This document shows positions 15,761 through 24,333 of a DNA stretch of 64,000 nt, piece after piece. The DNA comes from Marinomonas rhizomae. Its GTDB lineage: Bacteria; Pseudomonadota; Gammaproteobacteria; Pseudomonadales; Marinomonadaceae. Location of the stretch: contig NZ_QNSE01000011.1 in NCBI RefSeq assembly GCF_003315485.1, forward strand, positions 62,001 through 126,000, read 5' to 3'. The notes under the pieces were generated by a model. That model was not told the origin of the DNA and ran no database searches. It was given only the letters and a program-made list of their open reading frames with translations. Made by a program: the position numbers and the translations under genes. Position 1 is the stretch's first letter. Each line of letters opens with the position of its first letter.

Positions 15761-17310
15761 GCTTTGGCCTCTTGAGGGTGATTCGATAGTTTGTTAATAA
15801 ATGTTCCGGCCATCCATTGTCCTATTTGATCAATGTTCGTTGTTTCGGTTTTGACAAGGGGAGATAGATGACCATCGCAAACTGCCGCCATGCGATCTGC
15901 TAGTAAAAATAATTCGTCTATATCTTCTGAAATAAGCAAAATGGCGGCACCTTGATCACGAAGTGCTAATAAGGCTTGATGAATAGCAAGGGCGGCACCA
16001 ACATCGACTCCCCAAGTGGGGTGAGCGCAGATAAGCACTTTAGGATTTTGGCCTATTTCTCGCCCCATAATGAATTTTTGTAGATTTCCACCACTTAAAC
16101 TTTTCGCTTCTGAGAACTCTCCATGGCATTTGACCTTATATTTAGCGATCAGAGCAGAGGTATACTCTTTAATATTTTTCCATTCCACTAGGCCGTTTTT
16201 CACGAAGCCATTACTGTGTGTGAGTAAAGTGTTTTCCATTAAGCTCATTTCTGGAACAGCTCCTCGCCCTAAACGTTCTTCAGGGACATAAGCCATACCA
16301 AGTTTACGGCGTTCTCCAGCGTGCAGATGACCAATGTCTAAATTGTCGAGTGATAAGCTTTTTTTCACATTACGATCATCTTCGCCACTTATAATGGCCA
16401 TCAACTCGTCTTGACCGTTCCCGGCAACGCCTGCAATGCCAAGGATTTCGCCAGCTTTTAATTCCAAGTTAATATTTTGTAATGTGGTGCCAAAAGGCTG
16501 TTTAGCAGGGAGTGACAAATTTTTAACATGGAATATTTGTTTCGAGCCTTCTCTTTTAATGTAACCAGCATCTTGTTCGGCAAGGTCGCCAACCATCATT
16601 TTAGCAATAGAAGCTGGGGTTTCTGAATTTGGTATACAAGTGTCGACGACTTTGCCACCGCGCAAGATAGTAGCTTTGTGGCAAATTTCGGTGACTTCGT
16701 GAAGTTTGTGACTGATAAATAAAATACTACAGCCTTCTTTGGACAGTGTTCGTAAAACGCCGAATAAACCTGCTACTTCTTGAGGAGTGAGAACGGAAGT
16801 GGGTTCATCTAAGATAAGCAGTTTTACCGATTGAACGAGACAGCGCATAATTTCAACACGCTGTCTTTCGCCAATAGAAAGTGAGTGGACGTATCGAGTT
16901 GGATTAACGTTTAAACCATATTCGTTAGATAGGTGAGTAATTCTTTTCGCTAAATCACCAATTTTATCTAATTGAGCTTTACTTAAACAAAGTTCAATAT
17001 TTTGGCTAACCGTCAGCGTTTCAAATAAAGAAAAATGTTGAAATACCATCCCAATGCCTAAATCACGGGCAATAGATGGTGATGTAATACTGACTTCTTT
17101 ACCGTCCCAAATGATATCGCCTTTGTCTGGAGCCACGACGCCATAAATGGTCTTTACGAGTGTGCTTTTTCCCGCGCCGTTTTCCCCTAATAAAGCGTGT
17201 ATCTCTCCTGGCATCAATGTCATGCAGATGTTGTCGTTAGCCAGGCATCCAGGGTATTGCTTAGTAATGTTTGTAAGTTCAAGGCGTGATACTAAATTAT
17301 GTTTCTTCAT
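15757..17310 (-). CDS. double-domain ABC ATPase of the purine importer (NupO-like)
   Basis: Cytoplasmic ATPase with two fused nucleotide-binding domains, as in sugar and nucleoside importers (YufO/NupO, RbsA type). Domain 1 has Walker A GENGAGKST, signature LSIGERQRVEIMR and Walker B LLILDEPTSVLTP. Domain 2 (from about residue 265) has a degenerate Walker A GVAGNGQDE, signature SLSGGNLQKFIMGREI and Walker-B-like VLICAHPTWGVDVG, where the usual Glu is replaced by His. A degenerate second site is usual for this type. Length 517 is normal. It is the first gene of the operon, with a long (about 500 bases) promoter-bearing gap upstream. Confidence 0.92.
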   Translation of the reverse strand: MKKHNLVSRLELTNITKQYPGCLANDNICMTLMPGEIHALLGENGAGKSTLVKTIYGVVAPDKGDIIWDGKEVSITSPSIARDLGIGMVFQHFSLFETLTVSQNIELCLSKAQLDKIGDLAKRITHLSNEYGLNVNPTRYVHSLSIGERQRVEIMRCLVQSVKLLILDEPTSVLTPQEVAGLFGVLRTLSKEGCSILFISHKLHEVTEICHKATILRGGKVVDTCIPNSETPASIAKMMVGDLAEQDAGYIKREGSKQIFHVKNLSLPAKQPFGTTLQNINLELKAGEILGIAGVAGNGQDELMAIISGEDDRNVKKSLSLDNLDIGHLHAGERRKLGMAYVPEERLGRGAVPEMSLMENTLLTHSNGFVKNGLVEWKNIKEYTSALIAKYKVKCHGEFSEAKSLSGGNLQKFIMGREIGQNPKVLICAHPTWGVDVGAALAIHQALLALRDQGAAILLISEDIDELFLLADRMAAVCDGHLSPLVKTETTNIDQIGQWMAGTFINKLSNHPQEAKA

Positions 17311-17806
17311 AGTTTTAGCACCTTATTTCTAGAATTTGGATTGATAAGTAGTGCTTTATCCATTTTTGACTTGTCCGCTTTTGTTTTTTATTCACAATGG
17401 AGCTAGCAATGCACCATTTTTGATTCGCTTTGCTCTATTTGTGTGCGTTGGCTCGTTGTGTCTTTAATATATTTGACCGATTAGTTAGATATTAATTGTG
17501 TTCTGGTTATTTCAGATTCATTCAATCAATATTCATGCCAAAAAAATGATTTTTTAAGGTGGTTTAGGGTACGGAAGTTTAGTGCGCTTGTCTTTACCTG
17601 ATAATCGATTTTGAATACGGGGATTGAGGGAAATTAAAAAGCTGAATGTGTGGTGGGAGAGTTCATTGTTTGAATTTCTAGGAAATGAGGTCCATATTCT
17701 GTAGAATAAATCGTTTAGTCTCAGCATTCCTGAAGCCATACTTTATGGAAGATATAGCGAATTAAACTTGATGTTTTTTAATGCGGATAAATAAGTGTGA
17801 GATACA
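17311..17806. other. divergent promoter region, about 500 bases
   Basis: AT-rich gap between the purine-import operon (minus) and a diguanylate cyclase gene (plus). It holds a candidate sigma-54 promoter for the importer at 17401-17416. A 61-codon minus frame at 17554-17739 has no family similarity or good start and is not called. I see no riboswitch-like structure. Confidence 0.5.
17401..17416 (-). promoter_or_regulatory. candidate sigma-54 (-24/-12) promoter for the purine importer operon
   Basis: On the minus strand TGGTGC-ATTGC-TAGCT has GG and GC exactly ten bases apart, as in the sigma-54 consensus TGGCAC-N5-TTGCA. It differs in the CA core of the -24 box and one base of the -12 box. 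It lies about 90 bases upstream of the ATPase start. Nitrogen-scavenging genes are frequent sigma-54/NtrC targets. No convincing NtrC site was found, so this is tentative. Confidence 0.3.
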
Positions 17807-18904
17807 GTGTTTTTATCGATAAAAAAAACCATAGATAAGCTGTTAAATATTGGCTTTGAAGATGAATTTGGCAATGATCTTAATCAGAAACATGTGGTGA
17901 ATTTTTCTTACATGATGTTCTGCGCAAGCTGTCTGCTAATGCTTGTTGTGTTTTCTATACGCCATATGCCTTTGGCGGCTATTTTTTCATTGATTGGTAT
18001 GTTTATCGGTTTGGTCGGTTTGCGTTACAACTATATCGGGCATTTTTCACGTGCTCAATTGTTGATGCCCGTTTTAAAAATCTCGCAAGTATCCATTCTT
18101 AGCTTATTTTACTTTGGTACTGATAGTGGTTTTCATTGGTTTTTTGTTAGTGTTATCGCTTATTCGTTTGTTGTTTTTAGGGCGGATCAGCGCTTCTCTA
18201 AGTACTGGATTGTCTGTATTTCGATTGTTTTGTTCTTTGTGTGTGAGCTTTTGGGTACGCGAGGAGTTTATCTAACTTCGTTTGAGCAGCGCGCAGTCAT
18301 CATTTTTGTATTTCTTGGACTTTCATTTAATTTTGCCATAGTTATTAATTTAGTAATGAGCCGGTTGAAGTCGGTAAATAGCCACCTACGCACGTTAGCT
18401 GAAAGAGATGAGTTAACAGGCCTTTCAAATCGTAGGAAAGTATTGGCTGATGCGGTTAATATTTTTGCTGATGCTGTGATCAACAGAGAATCTTGCGTGT
18501 TTTCAATTGTAGATTTGGATCACTTCAAAAAGATTAACGACACATTTGGTCATGAAGCTGGAGATTTAGTTTTGGCGAAAGTGTCAGCCATTATGGCCTC
18601 TGTTATACGTCCTCAAGATGAAATAGGTCGTTATGGTGGCGAAGAGTTTATTGTCATTATGCCAAGTACCTCTCTACAAGAAGCAGAAGTGGTTATGGAG
18701 CATATGAGGCAGTCTGTTGAAGATTTACTGATAGAAACAGAGCACGGTATTGTTATTCCTGTCACTATTAGTGTTGGTTTGGCTTCTATCGCTCCAAGTG
18801 TATCGCGTTATGAAGAGATTTTGGCGCAAGCTGATAAGGGGTTATATACAGCAAAACGTAATGGTCGAAACCGACTTTCTGTACAAACTGACTACCAAGA
18901 TTAA
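17807..18904 (+). CDS. membrane diguanylate cyclase (GGDEF)
   Basis: Makes the second messenger c-di-GMP from two GTP. The first 190 residues hold about six membrane helices (for example YMMFCASCLLMLVVFSI and AVIIFVFLGLSFNFAIVI), with no recognised sensory domain name. The GGDEF domain runs from about residue 200 (AERDELTGLSNRRK). The active site GGEEF is at residues 277-281 and the product-inhibition I-site RPQD at 268-271, at the usual five-residue spacing, so activity with feedback control is expected. The start codon is GTG at 17807. Length is 365. It is divergent from the purine operon and followed after about 100 bases by an unrelated pseudouridine synthase gene. Confidence 0.9.
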   Translation: MFLSIKKTIDKLLNIGFEDEFGNDLNQKHVVNFSYMMFCASCLLMLVVFSIRHMPLAAIFSLIGMFIGLVGLRYNYIGHFSRAQLLMPVLKISQVSILSLFYFGTDSGFHWFFVSVIAYSFVVFRADQRFSKYWIVCISIVLFFVCELLGTRGVYLTSFEQRAVIIFVFLGLSFNFAIVINLVMSRLKSVNSHLRTLAERDELTGLSNRRKVLADAVNIFADAVINRESCVFSIVDLDHFKKINDTFGHEAGDLVLAKVSAIMASVIRPQDEIGRYGGEEFIVIMPSTSLQEAEVVMEHMRQSVEDLLIETEHGIVIPVTISVGLASIAPSVSRYEEILAQADKGLYTAKRNGRNRLSVQTDYQD

Positions 18905-19006
18905 ATATATTTACTTCTCTGTATTGACATATGAGTTGTCCACTTTCTCTGTGGATAAACTTGTTGGCTATTCCATTTTTTCTTTATTTTTCGTGATGAG
19001 GCTTGT

Positions 19007-19678
19007 TTGCTCCAGATAATATTTCGTTCATTTGACTATTGGGTTGTTGAAAAGCCTGCCGGTATGAGTTTTCATGCCGAGTCTAAAGAGTTGGGGGTAA
19101 TGGAATCTCTTGCGGCTTCTTATCCAACTCACACTTTTTATCCTGTTCATCGCTTGGACAAAATGACATCGGGTTTGTTGGTCGTTGCTTGTAATGCCAG
19201 CGCTGCAGCAACATTTGGAGCGATGTTTGAAAACCATGAAATGGAAAAGCGTTATGTGGCCTTGTCTTCAAAAAAACCTAAAAAGAAGCAGGGAACAATC
19301 AGCGGTGGTATGGTGCCGAGTAGGAGAGGGCAGTGGAAACTTACTCAAGATAAAGAGAATCTAGCGATTACGCAGTTTTTTTCTAAATATTTTCAAGGGG
19401 TTAGGGTGTTTTTTATCAGACCTTTAACGGGGAAAACACATCAAATCCGTGTCGCTTTAAAGAGTTTAGGGTCACCTATTTTAGGGGATCTTAGGTACAG
19501 TGGAGAAAAGGCTGATAGGGGGTATTTACATGCTTACTCTTTACAGTTTAATTGGCAAGGTGAGGTGAAGCGCTATTGTAGCTTTCCCTCGTATGGAGAG
19601 TATTTTTCATCTGAGTTGTCTGAGTTTTTGGCGGCTCAATTTGATGAATCTTTATTAAAATGGCCCGCTAAAAAGTAA
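19007..19678 (+). CDS. RluA-family RNA pseudouridine synthase
   Basis: Converts uridine to pseudouridine in rRNA or tRNA. The 223 residues show the family motifs: WVVEKPAGMSFH near the N-terminus, the catalytic motif YPVHRLDKMTSGLLVVA with the nucleophilic Asp, and RPLTGKTHQIRVALKSLGSPILGDLRY. It lacks an N-terminal S4 domain and is short, resembling the TIGR01621 subgroup. Translation appears to start at TTG (19007), since no in-frame ATG precedes the first conserved segment. A GATGAGG-like ribosome site is upstream. RNA target unknown. Confidence 0.88.
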   Translation: MLQIIFRSFDYWVVEKPAGMSFHAESKELGVMESLAASYPTHTFYPVHRLDKMTSGLLVVACNASAAATFGAMFENHEMEKRYVALSSKKPKKKQGTISGGMVPSRRGQWKLTQDKENLAITQFFSKYFQGVRVFFIRPLTGKTHQIRVALKSLGSPILGDLRYSGEKADRGYLHAYSLQFNWQGEVKRYCSFPSYGEYFSSELSEFLAAQFDESLLKWPAKK

Positions 19679-19724
19679 TTAGTATAACTCAGCAGAGTGT
19701 TACTCGGGCTGGGAAGGAATTTGA

Positions 19725-20777
19725 ATGAAAAATGTTTTGGTTTACTGTCGTCAGGGTTTTGAAAAAGATTGCGCGGCGGAATTGTCGGAAGTGGCGAGTA
19801 GCAAAGGTTTTTATGGCTACGCTAAGGTTGTACCTGATGCGGGTTACATTGTGTATAACTTTGATCAGGCGGATGCTGGTGAAACATTGATTCAGCAGTT
19901 AAATTTCAATCGCCTGATTTTTGCTCGTCAGATTATTGCTGTTAATGATGTGATTGAATTGGAGCAAGGTGGCCGAGTTGAATCTTTGCTGGAGGCTGCT
20001 CGTGAATTGCCGCTAGCGGAAGAAATTTGGATTGAAACGGCGGATACCAATGAGGCCAAGGCGTTGTCTGGTTTAATAAAGAAACTGGAAAAGCCTTTGC
20101 GAGAAGGCTGGAAAAGATCTGGTGTACTGCGTAATAAAGCGGTAGGTGTGCGCCATCATGTATTCATGTTAGATGGTGGAGCTGCTTATTTGGGGGTGTC
20201 TTATTCTAGCTGCCGTAGTGAATTTCCTATGGGGATTCGTCGTTTGCGTTTTCCTGCTGCCGGCCCAAGTCGTTCAACACTGAAGTTGGAAGAGGCTTTT
20301 TTGCAATTTGTGCCAGAGAGCACGCTTGAGGCGGATTTGACAGAAGGAATGACCGCGGTTGATCTTGGTGCAGCGCCTGGTGGTTGGACGTATCAATTTG
20401 TTAAAAAGGGTATTAATGTTATTGCGATTGATAATGGCCCAATGCAAAAAGAATTGATGTCTACGGGGTTGGTTGATCATGAAAAAGCAGATGGCTTTAA
20501 ATATGAGCCGCCTTACACAGTAGATTGGTTGGTGTGTGATATGGTTGAGCGTCCAATCAAGGTGGCAGAACTGATGGCTAGGTGGTTAGCAAGTGGTTGG
20601 ACAAGGAGGGCTATTTTTAACTTGAAGCTTCCCATGAAAAAACGCTATCAAGAAGTGACATTGTGTTTACAGACAATAGAAGATTTATTGAGAAAAGCCG
20701 GCGTAAGCTATCAGTATCAGGTGAAGCATCTTTATCATGATCGAGAAGAAGTGACTGTTTGTATAATGGTTAAATAA
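19725..20777 (+). CDS. rlmM: 23S rRNA 2'-O-ribose methyltransferase RlmM
   Basis: SAM-dependent methyltransferase that modifies the ribose of C2498 in E. coli 23S rRNA. The N-terminal THUMP-like region (residues 1-170) starts MKNVLVYCRQGFEKDCAAEL. The Rossmann domain has VDLGAAPGGWTYQF (SAM motif), VIAIDNGPM, the catalytic DWLVCDMVERP and FNLKLPMKKRYQEV with the conserved Lys of the K-D-K-E tetrad. Length 350 matches the family. An upstream GGAAGGA-type ribosome site precedes the ATG. A long bidirectional terminator (20802-20844) follows. Confidence 0.94.
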   Translation: MKNVLVYCRQGFEKDCAAELSEVASSKGFYGYAKVVPDAGYIVYNFDQADAGETLIQQLNFNRLIFARQIIAVNDVIELEQGGRVESLLEAARELPLAEEIWIETADTNEAKALSGLIKKLEKPLREGWKRSGVLRNKAVGVRHHVFMLDGGAAYLGVSYSSCRSEFPMGIRRLRFPAAGPSRSTLKLEEAFLQFVPESTLEADLTEGMTAVDLGAAPGGWTYQFVKKGINVIAIDNGPMQKELMSTGLVDHEKADGFKYEPPYTVDWLVCDMVERPIKVAELMARWLASGWTRRAIFNLKLPMKKRYQEVTLCLQTIEDLLRKAGVSYQYQVKHLYHDREEVTVCIMVK

Positions 20778-20801
20778 TATCTAGTGCTCATTACTCATGA
20801 T

Positions 20802-20844
20802 GTACAAAAAAACCGATAAACTCTGTTTATCGGTTTTTTTGTAC
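20802..20844. terminator. bidirectional terminator between rlmM and the L,D-transpeptidase gene
   Basis: Perfect 19-bp inverted repeat: GTAC, seven A and CCGATAAA at 20802-20820, loop CTCTG, and the complement at 20826-20844, with seven T followed by GTAC. The core GC stem with flanking A and T runs serves both converging genes. Confidence 0.9.
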
Positions 20845-20850
20845 TAAGCA

Positions 20851-20898
20851 TCAATTGTACTGAAGGTTAATTGTACTAAAAGTTAATTGTGCTTTGAT
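20851..20898. repeat. three tandem 16-bp repeats at the transpeptidase stop
   Basis: Units 20851-20866, 20867-20882 and 20883-20898 share the core TYAATTGTRCT. The first two differ at three positions and the third diverges at its end. The array starts six bases after the terminator and runs into the stop codon of the L,D-transpeptidase gene. It is probably replication slippage. Confidence 0.7.
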
Positions 20899-22568
20899 TA
20901 GATTGAGTCTCTCGCGCTAAAAGCGGCGTATCCCATGGCTTCCTCCATAAGAGGGTCTCGTTGATATATGTCGTTACGGAATTCCAGCATGCCATTGGCG
21001 TTTGGTACAACCGTGAAATAAACCAAGTACACAGGTACGTAAGTCGGCAAGCTGATGACGGTATTGCTGCCGCTTTTCAGGGAGTTATTCATATCATTGA
21101 ATTGTTTGCTGCCTTTGGTTAGTTCTCTCGCAAATTCCGTAGGGTTTTCTAGGCGTACGCAGCCAGAACTAAAAGCCCGATCTTCTTCACGAAATAGGTG
21201 TTTTGCTGGTGTGTCATGTAAATAAATTTCGTTTTTATTGGGAAACATAAATTTGTACTGGCCAAGCGCGTTACCTTCATCTGGCTCTTGTTCGAAGCGA
21301 AAAGCCAATTTATCTTCGCGGATAGCTTTCCAGTTGATTTTTGTTGAATCCAGTTCTTTTGCGCCAATGCTCCAGCTTGAGTAAACCTTGTAGCCATGCT
21401 TAACAAGGTAATTGGGGTCGGCTTGCAATTTAGGTAGTAGGTTTTCTCTAGCGATACGATGTGGTACGCGCCATGTCGGATTCGTGACCATATATGTCAT
21501 CAACCCTTTGAATACAGGTGTTTTTCTATTGGCTTTGCCAATAACGGCCTTCATTGATGTAAGTTCGCCATTCAGGTGCATATCCACTGTGTAATTGGTG
21601 AGATCAACCCAAATACGGTTTGCTTCCAGTTCGCTTGGTAACCAGCGCCATCTTTCCAAATTATAGGCAATTTGTTTTGCGCGGGTTTTTAAAGGCACGT
21701 TTAGCATTTCGATAGTTTTAGAGCCTGCAGCACCATCAGCTGAGATGTGGTGGCGCTGTTGGAAGCGTATTAGTGCTTTTTTTAGGCGTATATCGAATTG
21801 CTCTTCGTTCACTTTTCGGGTTGAAAAGCGAATATCCCCAAGTTGAACCAATCTTGCTCTTAGTTGTGCCACTCGTGGGCCTTCATCGCCTGCAGATAGA
21901 GGGACACCGGCATTAACAAAAATATCTTTTTCTTTTTGGGCTAAGTCTTGGTAATACACTAACCACTTTTGTAGTACTTGATATTGTGGGCTACGAGGTG
22001 CCAGTAATGGTAATGAATTAACCATGTCCGTTGCGGAATCAATATAAAGCAAATCTTTCCAATTGTTATTTGGTGCATCAAGCTGCCAGTTCGGATCAAT
22101 TAGCTGTGGTTCGTAACGGCCGTTACTGAGGTCATGGGCGTAACTGGTTAATGCGATTGTTGCAATGACATCCATTTCAGCGAGCTGCTGAGGTGTTGGC
22201 TGTTTTAAGGTTAGGTATTCTTTAATGATGCCTGTGTGATAATGGATCGGATTAAGTCCATGAGTATAAGACTGCTCGAGTATGTCGATCAGTTTATATA
22301 TAGACATGTTTATTTTTTTGTCTTTTATCCAAATTGGGTCGTAGCCACGATTTTTGTATGCTTCAAGAACGCTCTGGTTAGGCAGTGCTTGCCCTGCAAC
22401 TGGAGTGAAGGCGTTTAGTGTTAGTGACACCTGATCTTTTACGCTACTTTCTATTTGTGACTCGCTTGGTGGTACAACAACAAATTGTTTGTTTGAACCA
22501 GATGAAGAACAAGCACTAAGTATCAAACTGACACAGAGTAGCGGTAGTAGTTTTTTCGCAGATGTCAT
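20898..22568 (-). CDS. lipoprotein L,D-transpeptidase (YcbB/LdtD-like)
   Basis: Cell-wall enzyme that makes 3-3 cross-links in peptidoglycan or otherwise acts on stem peptides. A lipobox (LLCVSLILSAC) near residue 20 indicates a lipoprotein. An N-terminal scaffold domain follows, then a peptidoglycan-binding domain around residues 220-285 (GDEGPRVAQLRARLVQLGDI to GAAGSKTIEMLNV). The YkuD catalytic domain from about residue 305 has IYLHDTPAKHLF and the active-site motif AFSSGCVRLENP with the nucleophilic Cys. Size (556) and domain order match the YcbB group. The YkgJ gene upstream overlaps its start by four bases. Its stop coincides with the end of a tandem repeat array. Confidence 0.9.
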   Translation of the reverse strand: MTSAKKLLPLLCVSLILSACSSSGSNKQFVVVPPSESQIESSVKDQVSLTLNAFTPVAGQALPNQSVLEAYKNRGYDPIWIKDKKINMSIYKLIDILEQSYTHGLNPIHYHTGIIKEYLTLKQPTPQQLAEMDVIATIALTSYAHDLSNGRYEPQLIDPNWQLDAPNNNWKDLLYIDSATDMVNSLPLLAPRSPQYQVLQKWLVYYQDLAQKEKDIFVNAGVPLSAGDEGPRVAQLRARLVQLGDIRFSTRKVNEEQFDIRLKKALIRFQQRHHISADGAAGSKTIEMLNVPLKTRAKQIAYNLERWRWLPSELEANRIWVDLTNYTVDMHLNGELTSMKAVIGKANRKTPVFKGLMTYMVTNPTWRVPHRIARENLLPKLQADPNYLVKHGYKVYSSWSIGAKELDSTKINWKAIREDKLAFRFEQEPDEGNALGQYKFMFPNKNEIYLHDTPAKHLFREEDRAFSSGCVRLENPTEFARELTKGSKQFNDMNNSLKSGSNTVISLPTYVPVYLVYFTVVPNANGMLEFRNDIYQRDPLMEEAMGYAAFSARDSI

Positions 22569-22852
22569 CGGTATTTCCTTTTTAATGAACTGGTATTTAT
22601 TGGACGTGTCGCGTCTTCTAGGAAGGATAATATGTTAATAGCTTCATCTCTATTATCGCCACAAATGTAATCTTCAGCCGTAAAGTTTGCACAGACGTCA
22701 GGTCTTTCTGGGGTGCCAAATATGGCGCAGCGATAATCATCAAGCAGTTGTATGCAAGGTTCTCCGGCTGCTTTTCCATTAGGCATTCCTGGAATGGGAG
22801 AGGTGATTGAGGGTGCTGTGCAGCATGCGCCACAACCAGACCGACATTGCAT
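22565..22852 (-). CDS. YkgJ-type zinc/iron cysteine-cluster protein
   Basis: Small cytoplasmic protein of 95 residues with the family Cys pattern: MQCRSGCGACC at the start, PCIQL, YRCAIFGTPERPDVCANFT and YICG. It binds a metal in this family (YkgJ/UPF0153), with no settled function. The ATG at 22852 has AAGG nine bases upstream and is preferred over a TTG at 22861. Its last four bases overlap the start of the L,D-transpeptidase gene, so the two are translationally coupled. Confidence 0.82.
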   Translation of the reverse strand: MQCRSGCGACCTAPSITSPIPGMPNGKAAGEPCIQLLDDYRCAIFGTPERPDVCANFTAEDYICGDNRDEAINILSFLEDATRPINTSSLKRKYR

Positions 22853-23029
22853 AATTAACAACCTTGCATAAAATGATTGAGTGTAATCTTACTGTTATTA
22901 ATTTGCTGTTTATTTACAAATCAGCATTTTGATTGTCATTTTAGAGTATCGTAATCGTGGGTCATAGGGGATAATTGAAAAATATCGTTAAAAAGTACGG
23001 ATGTCGCTGTTTAGGATGGGAATTTACAA

Positions 23030-24265
23030 ATGATGGTAGAAAAAAGAATATTGGTGGTTGAGGATAGTCCTGTCGTTTTGAAGGTGCTTAATCATTTACT
23101 CTCTCAAAATTCTATTTTTACGCCAGTGTTGTGTGCTTCATATGAGGAGGCGCAAGATAAACTGAAAGCATCTGAAGGTGGTTTTTTTGCTGCTATTGTG
23201 GATCTGAATTTGCCCGATGCAGAAAATGGTGAAATTGTTGACCTTGTATTGTCGAGAAAGATTCCATGTGTCGTTCTGACGGCAAATTTCGATGATAAAT
23301 TACGACTTAGTCTCTTAAATAAGGGGGTTTTGGATTACATCACAAAAGACAGTCGCTATTCTTTTAATCACGTAATTAAAGTCATTGAGCGTCTACATAA
23401 AAATCAAGGAATCAAGGTGTTGGTGGCTGAGGATTCGGCAACAAGTCGCTTATTTACTAGGATTTTGCTTGAACAGTATTGCTTTAACGTTATAGATGCG
23501 GTGAATGGTCAAGAGGCTTTGGCTAAACTTGAAGCGGACTCTGAGATTAGAATGCTGATTACCGATCATAATATGCCTTTGGTGAGTGGTTACGATTTGG
23601 TGCGGATGCTGAGGTTTAATTCTCGCTTTCAAGACTTGGTGATTATAGGGTTGTCTGCAGAGGGTGATAATGCTTTGTCTGCCAAGTTTATCAAGGCCGG
23701 CGCTAATGATTTTCTAAAAAAACCTTTTTACCATGAAGAGTTTCATTGTCGTGTAGTGCATAGTCTTGAGGCACAAGAAATGCTTGAGACTATACGTGAT
23801 TTGGCGAGTGTTGATCCTCTAACTAAGCTTAAAAATAGGCGTTACTTGTTTGATCAAGGAGAGCGGCTTTTTCGTGATGGTTCAGAAGGTATTGCATTGG
23901 CTATATTAGGTCTTGATAATTTTAAGGGTATTAATGAGACCTATGGTCACCTCATTGGCGATACTCTTCTTGAGGTCCTAGGGCGAGAAATTCAGTCGGT
24001 TTTTTCAGATATGTTGGTGTGTCGTCTTGGGGGGGATGAGTTTTGTGTTGTCTCTAAGGTGAGAGGGGAATGCTTAATTGACAGGTTGAGCGCATTTTTG
24101 ATTCGTCTTCGAAAAAAGGAGTTTACAGAGGCAAAAATTTCTCTAACTTGCAGCGTTGGTGTAGGCATTCAATCAATAAGCTCTTTTGAGGGCTTGGTTC
24201 GAGAAGCTGATTTGAACTTGCAAGAAGCTAAGCGTTTAGGTCGCGATAGGATTGTAGGTCAGTAA
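23030..24265 (+). CDS. REC-REC-GGDEF response regulator
   Basis: Two-component output protein that should make c-di-GMP on phosphorylation. REC1 (residues 4-120) has VVEDSP, phospho-acceptor Asp in AAIVDLNLPD, and the conserved Lys in YITKD. REC2 (about 128-250) has VAEDSATSR, MLITDHNMPLVSG and FLKKPF. The GGDEF domain (about 262-411) begins SVDPLTKLKNRRYL and carries an intact GGDEF in CRLGGDEFCVV. The I-site RxxD is absent at the usual position, so feedback inhibition by product may be lost. Double-REC cyclases are known in marine and pseudomonad signalling. No cognate kinase is adjacent. It is divergent from the ykgJ/ldt operon and is followed by a terminator at 24281-24307. Confidence 0.9.
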   Translation: MMVEKRILVVEDSPVVLKVLNHLLSQNSIFTPVLCASYEEAQDKLKASEGGFFAAIVDLNLPDAENGEIVDLVLSRKIPCVVLTANFDDKLRLSLLNKGVLDYITKDSRYSFNHVIKVIERLHKNQGIKVLVAEDSATSRLFTRILLEQYCFNVIDAVNGQEALAKLEADSEIRMLITDHNMPLVSGYDLVRMLRFNSRFQDLVIIGLSAEGDNALSAKFIKAGANDFLKKPFYHEEFHCRVVHSLEAQEMLETIRDLASVDPLTKLKNRRYLFDQGERLFRDGSEGIALAILGLDNFKGINETYGHLIGDTLLEVLGREIQSVFSDMLVCRLGGDEFCVVSKVRGECLIDRLSAFLIRLRKKEFTEAKISLTCSVGVGIQSISSFEGLVREADLNLQEAKRLGRDRIVGQ

Positions 24266-24280
24266 TTGTTGATATGAAAA

Positions 24281-24307
24281 AAATCCCGCGTTTAAAGGGC
24301 GGGATTT
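24281..24307. terminator. bidirectional terminator between the response regulator and gatB
   Basis: 9-bp perfect stem, AAATCCCGC (24281-24289) and its complement (24299-24307), with a 9-base loop. It is flanked by an A-run and a T-run, so it serves both converging transcripts. Confidence 0.85.
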
Positions 24308-24333
24308 TTGTTTTCTGGGTGTTGGCCAATAAA

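Noticed and set aside
17554..17739. 61-residue minus frame in the purine operon promoter region
   Set aside because: No recognisable family, and no good ribosome site.
20851..20898. CRISPR-like repeats
   Set aside because: Units are contiguous with no spacers and only three degenerate copies.
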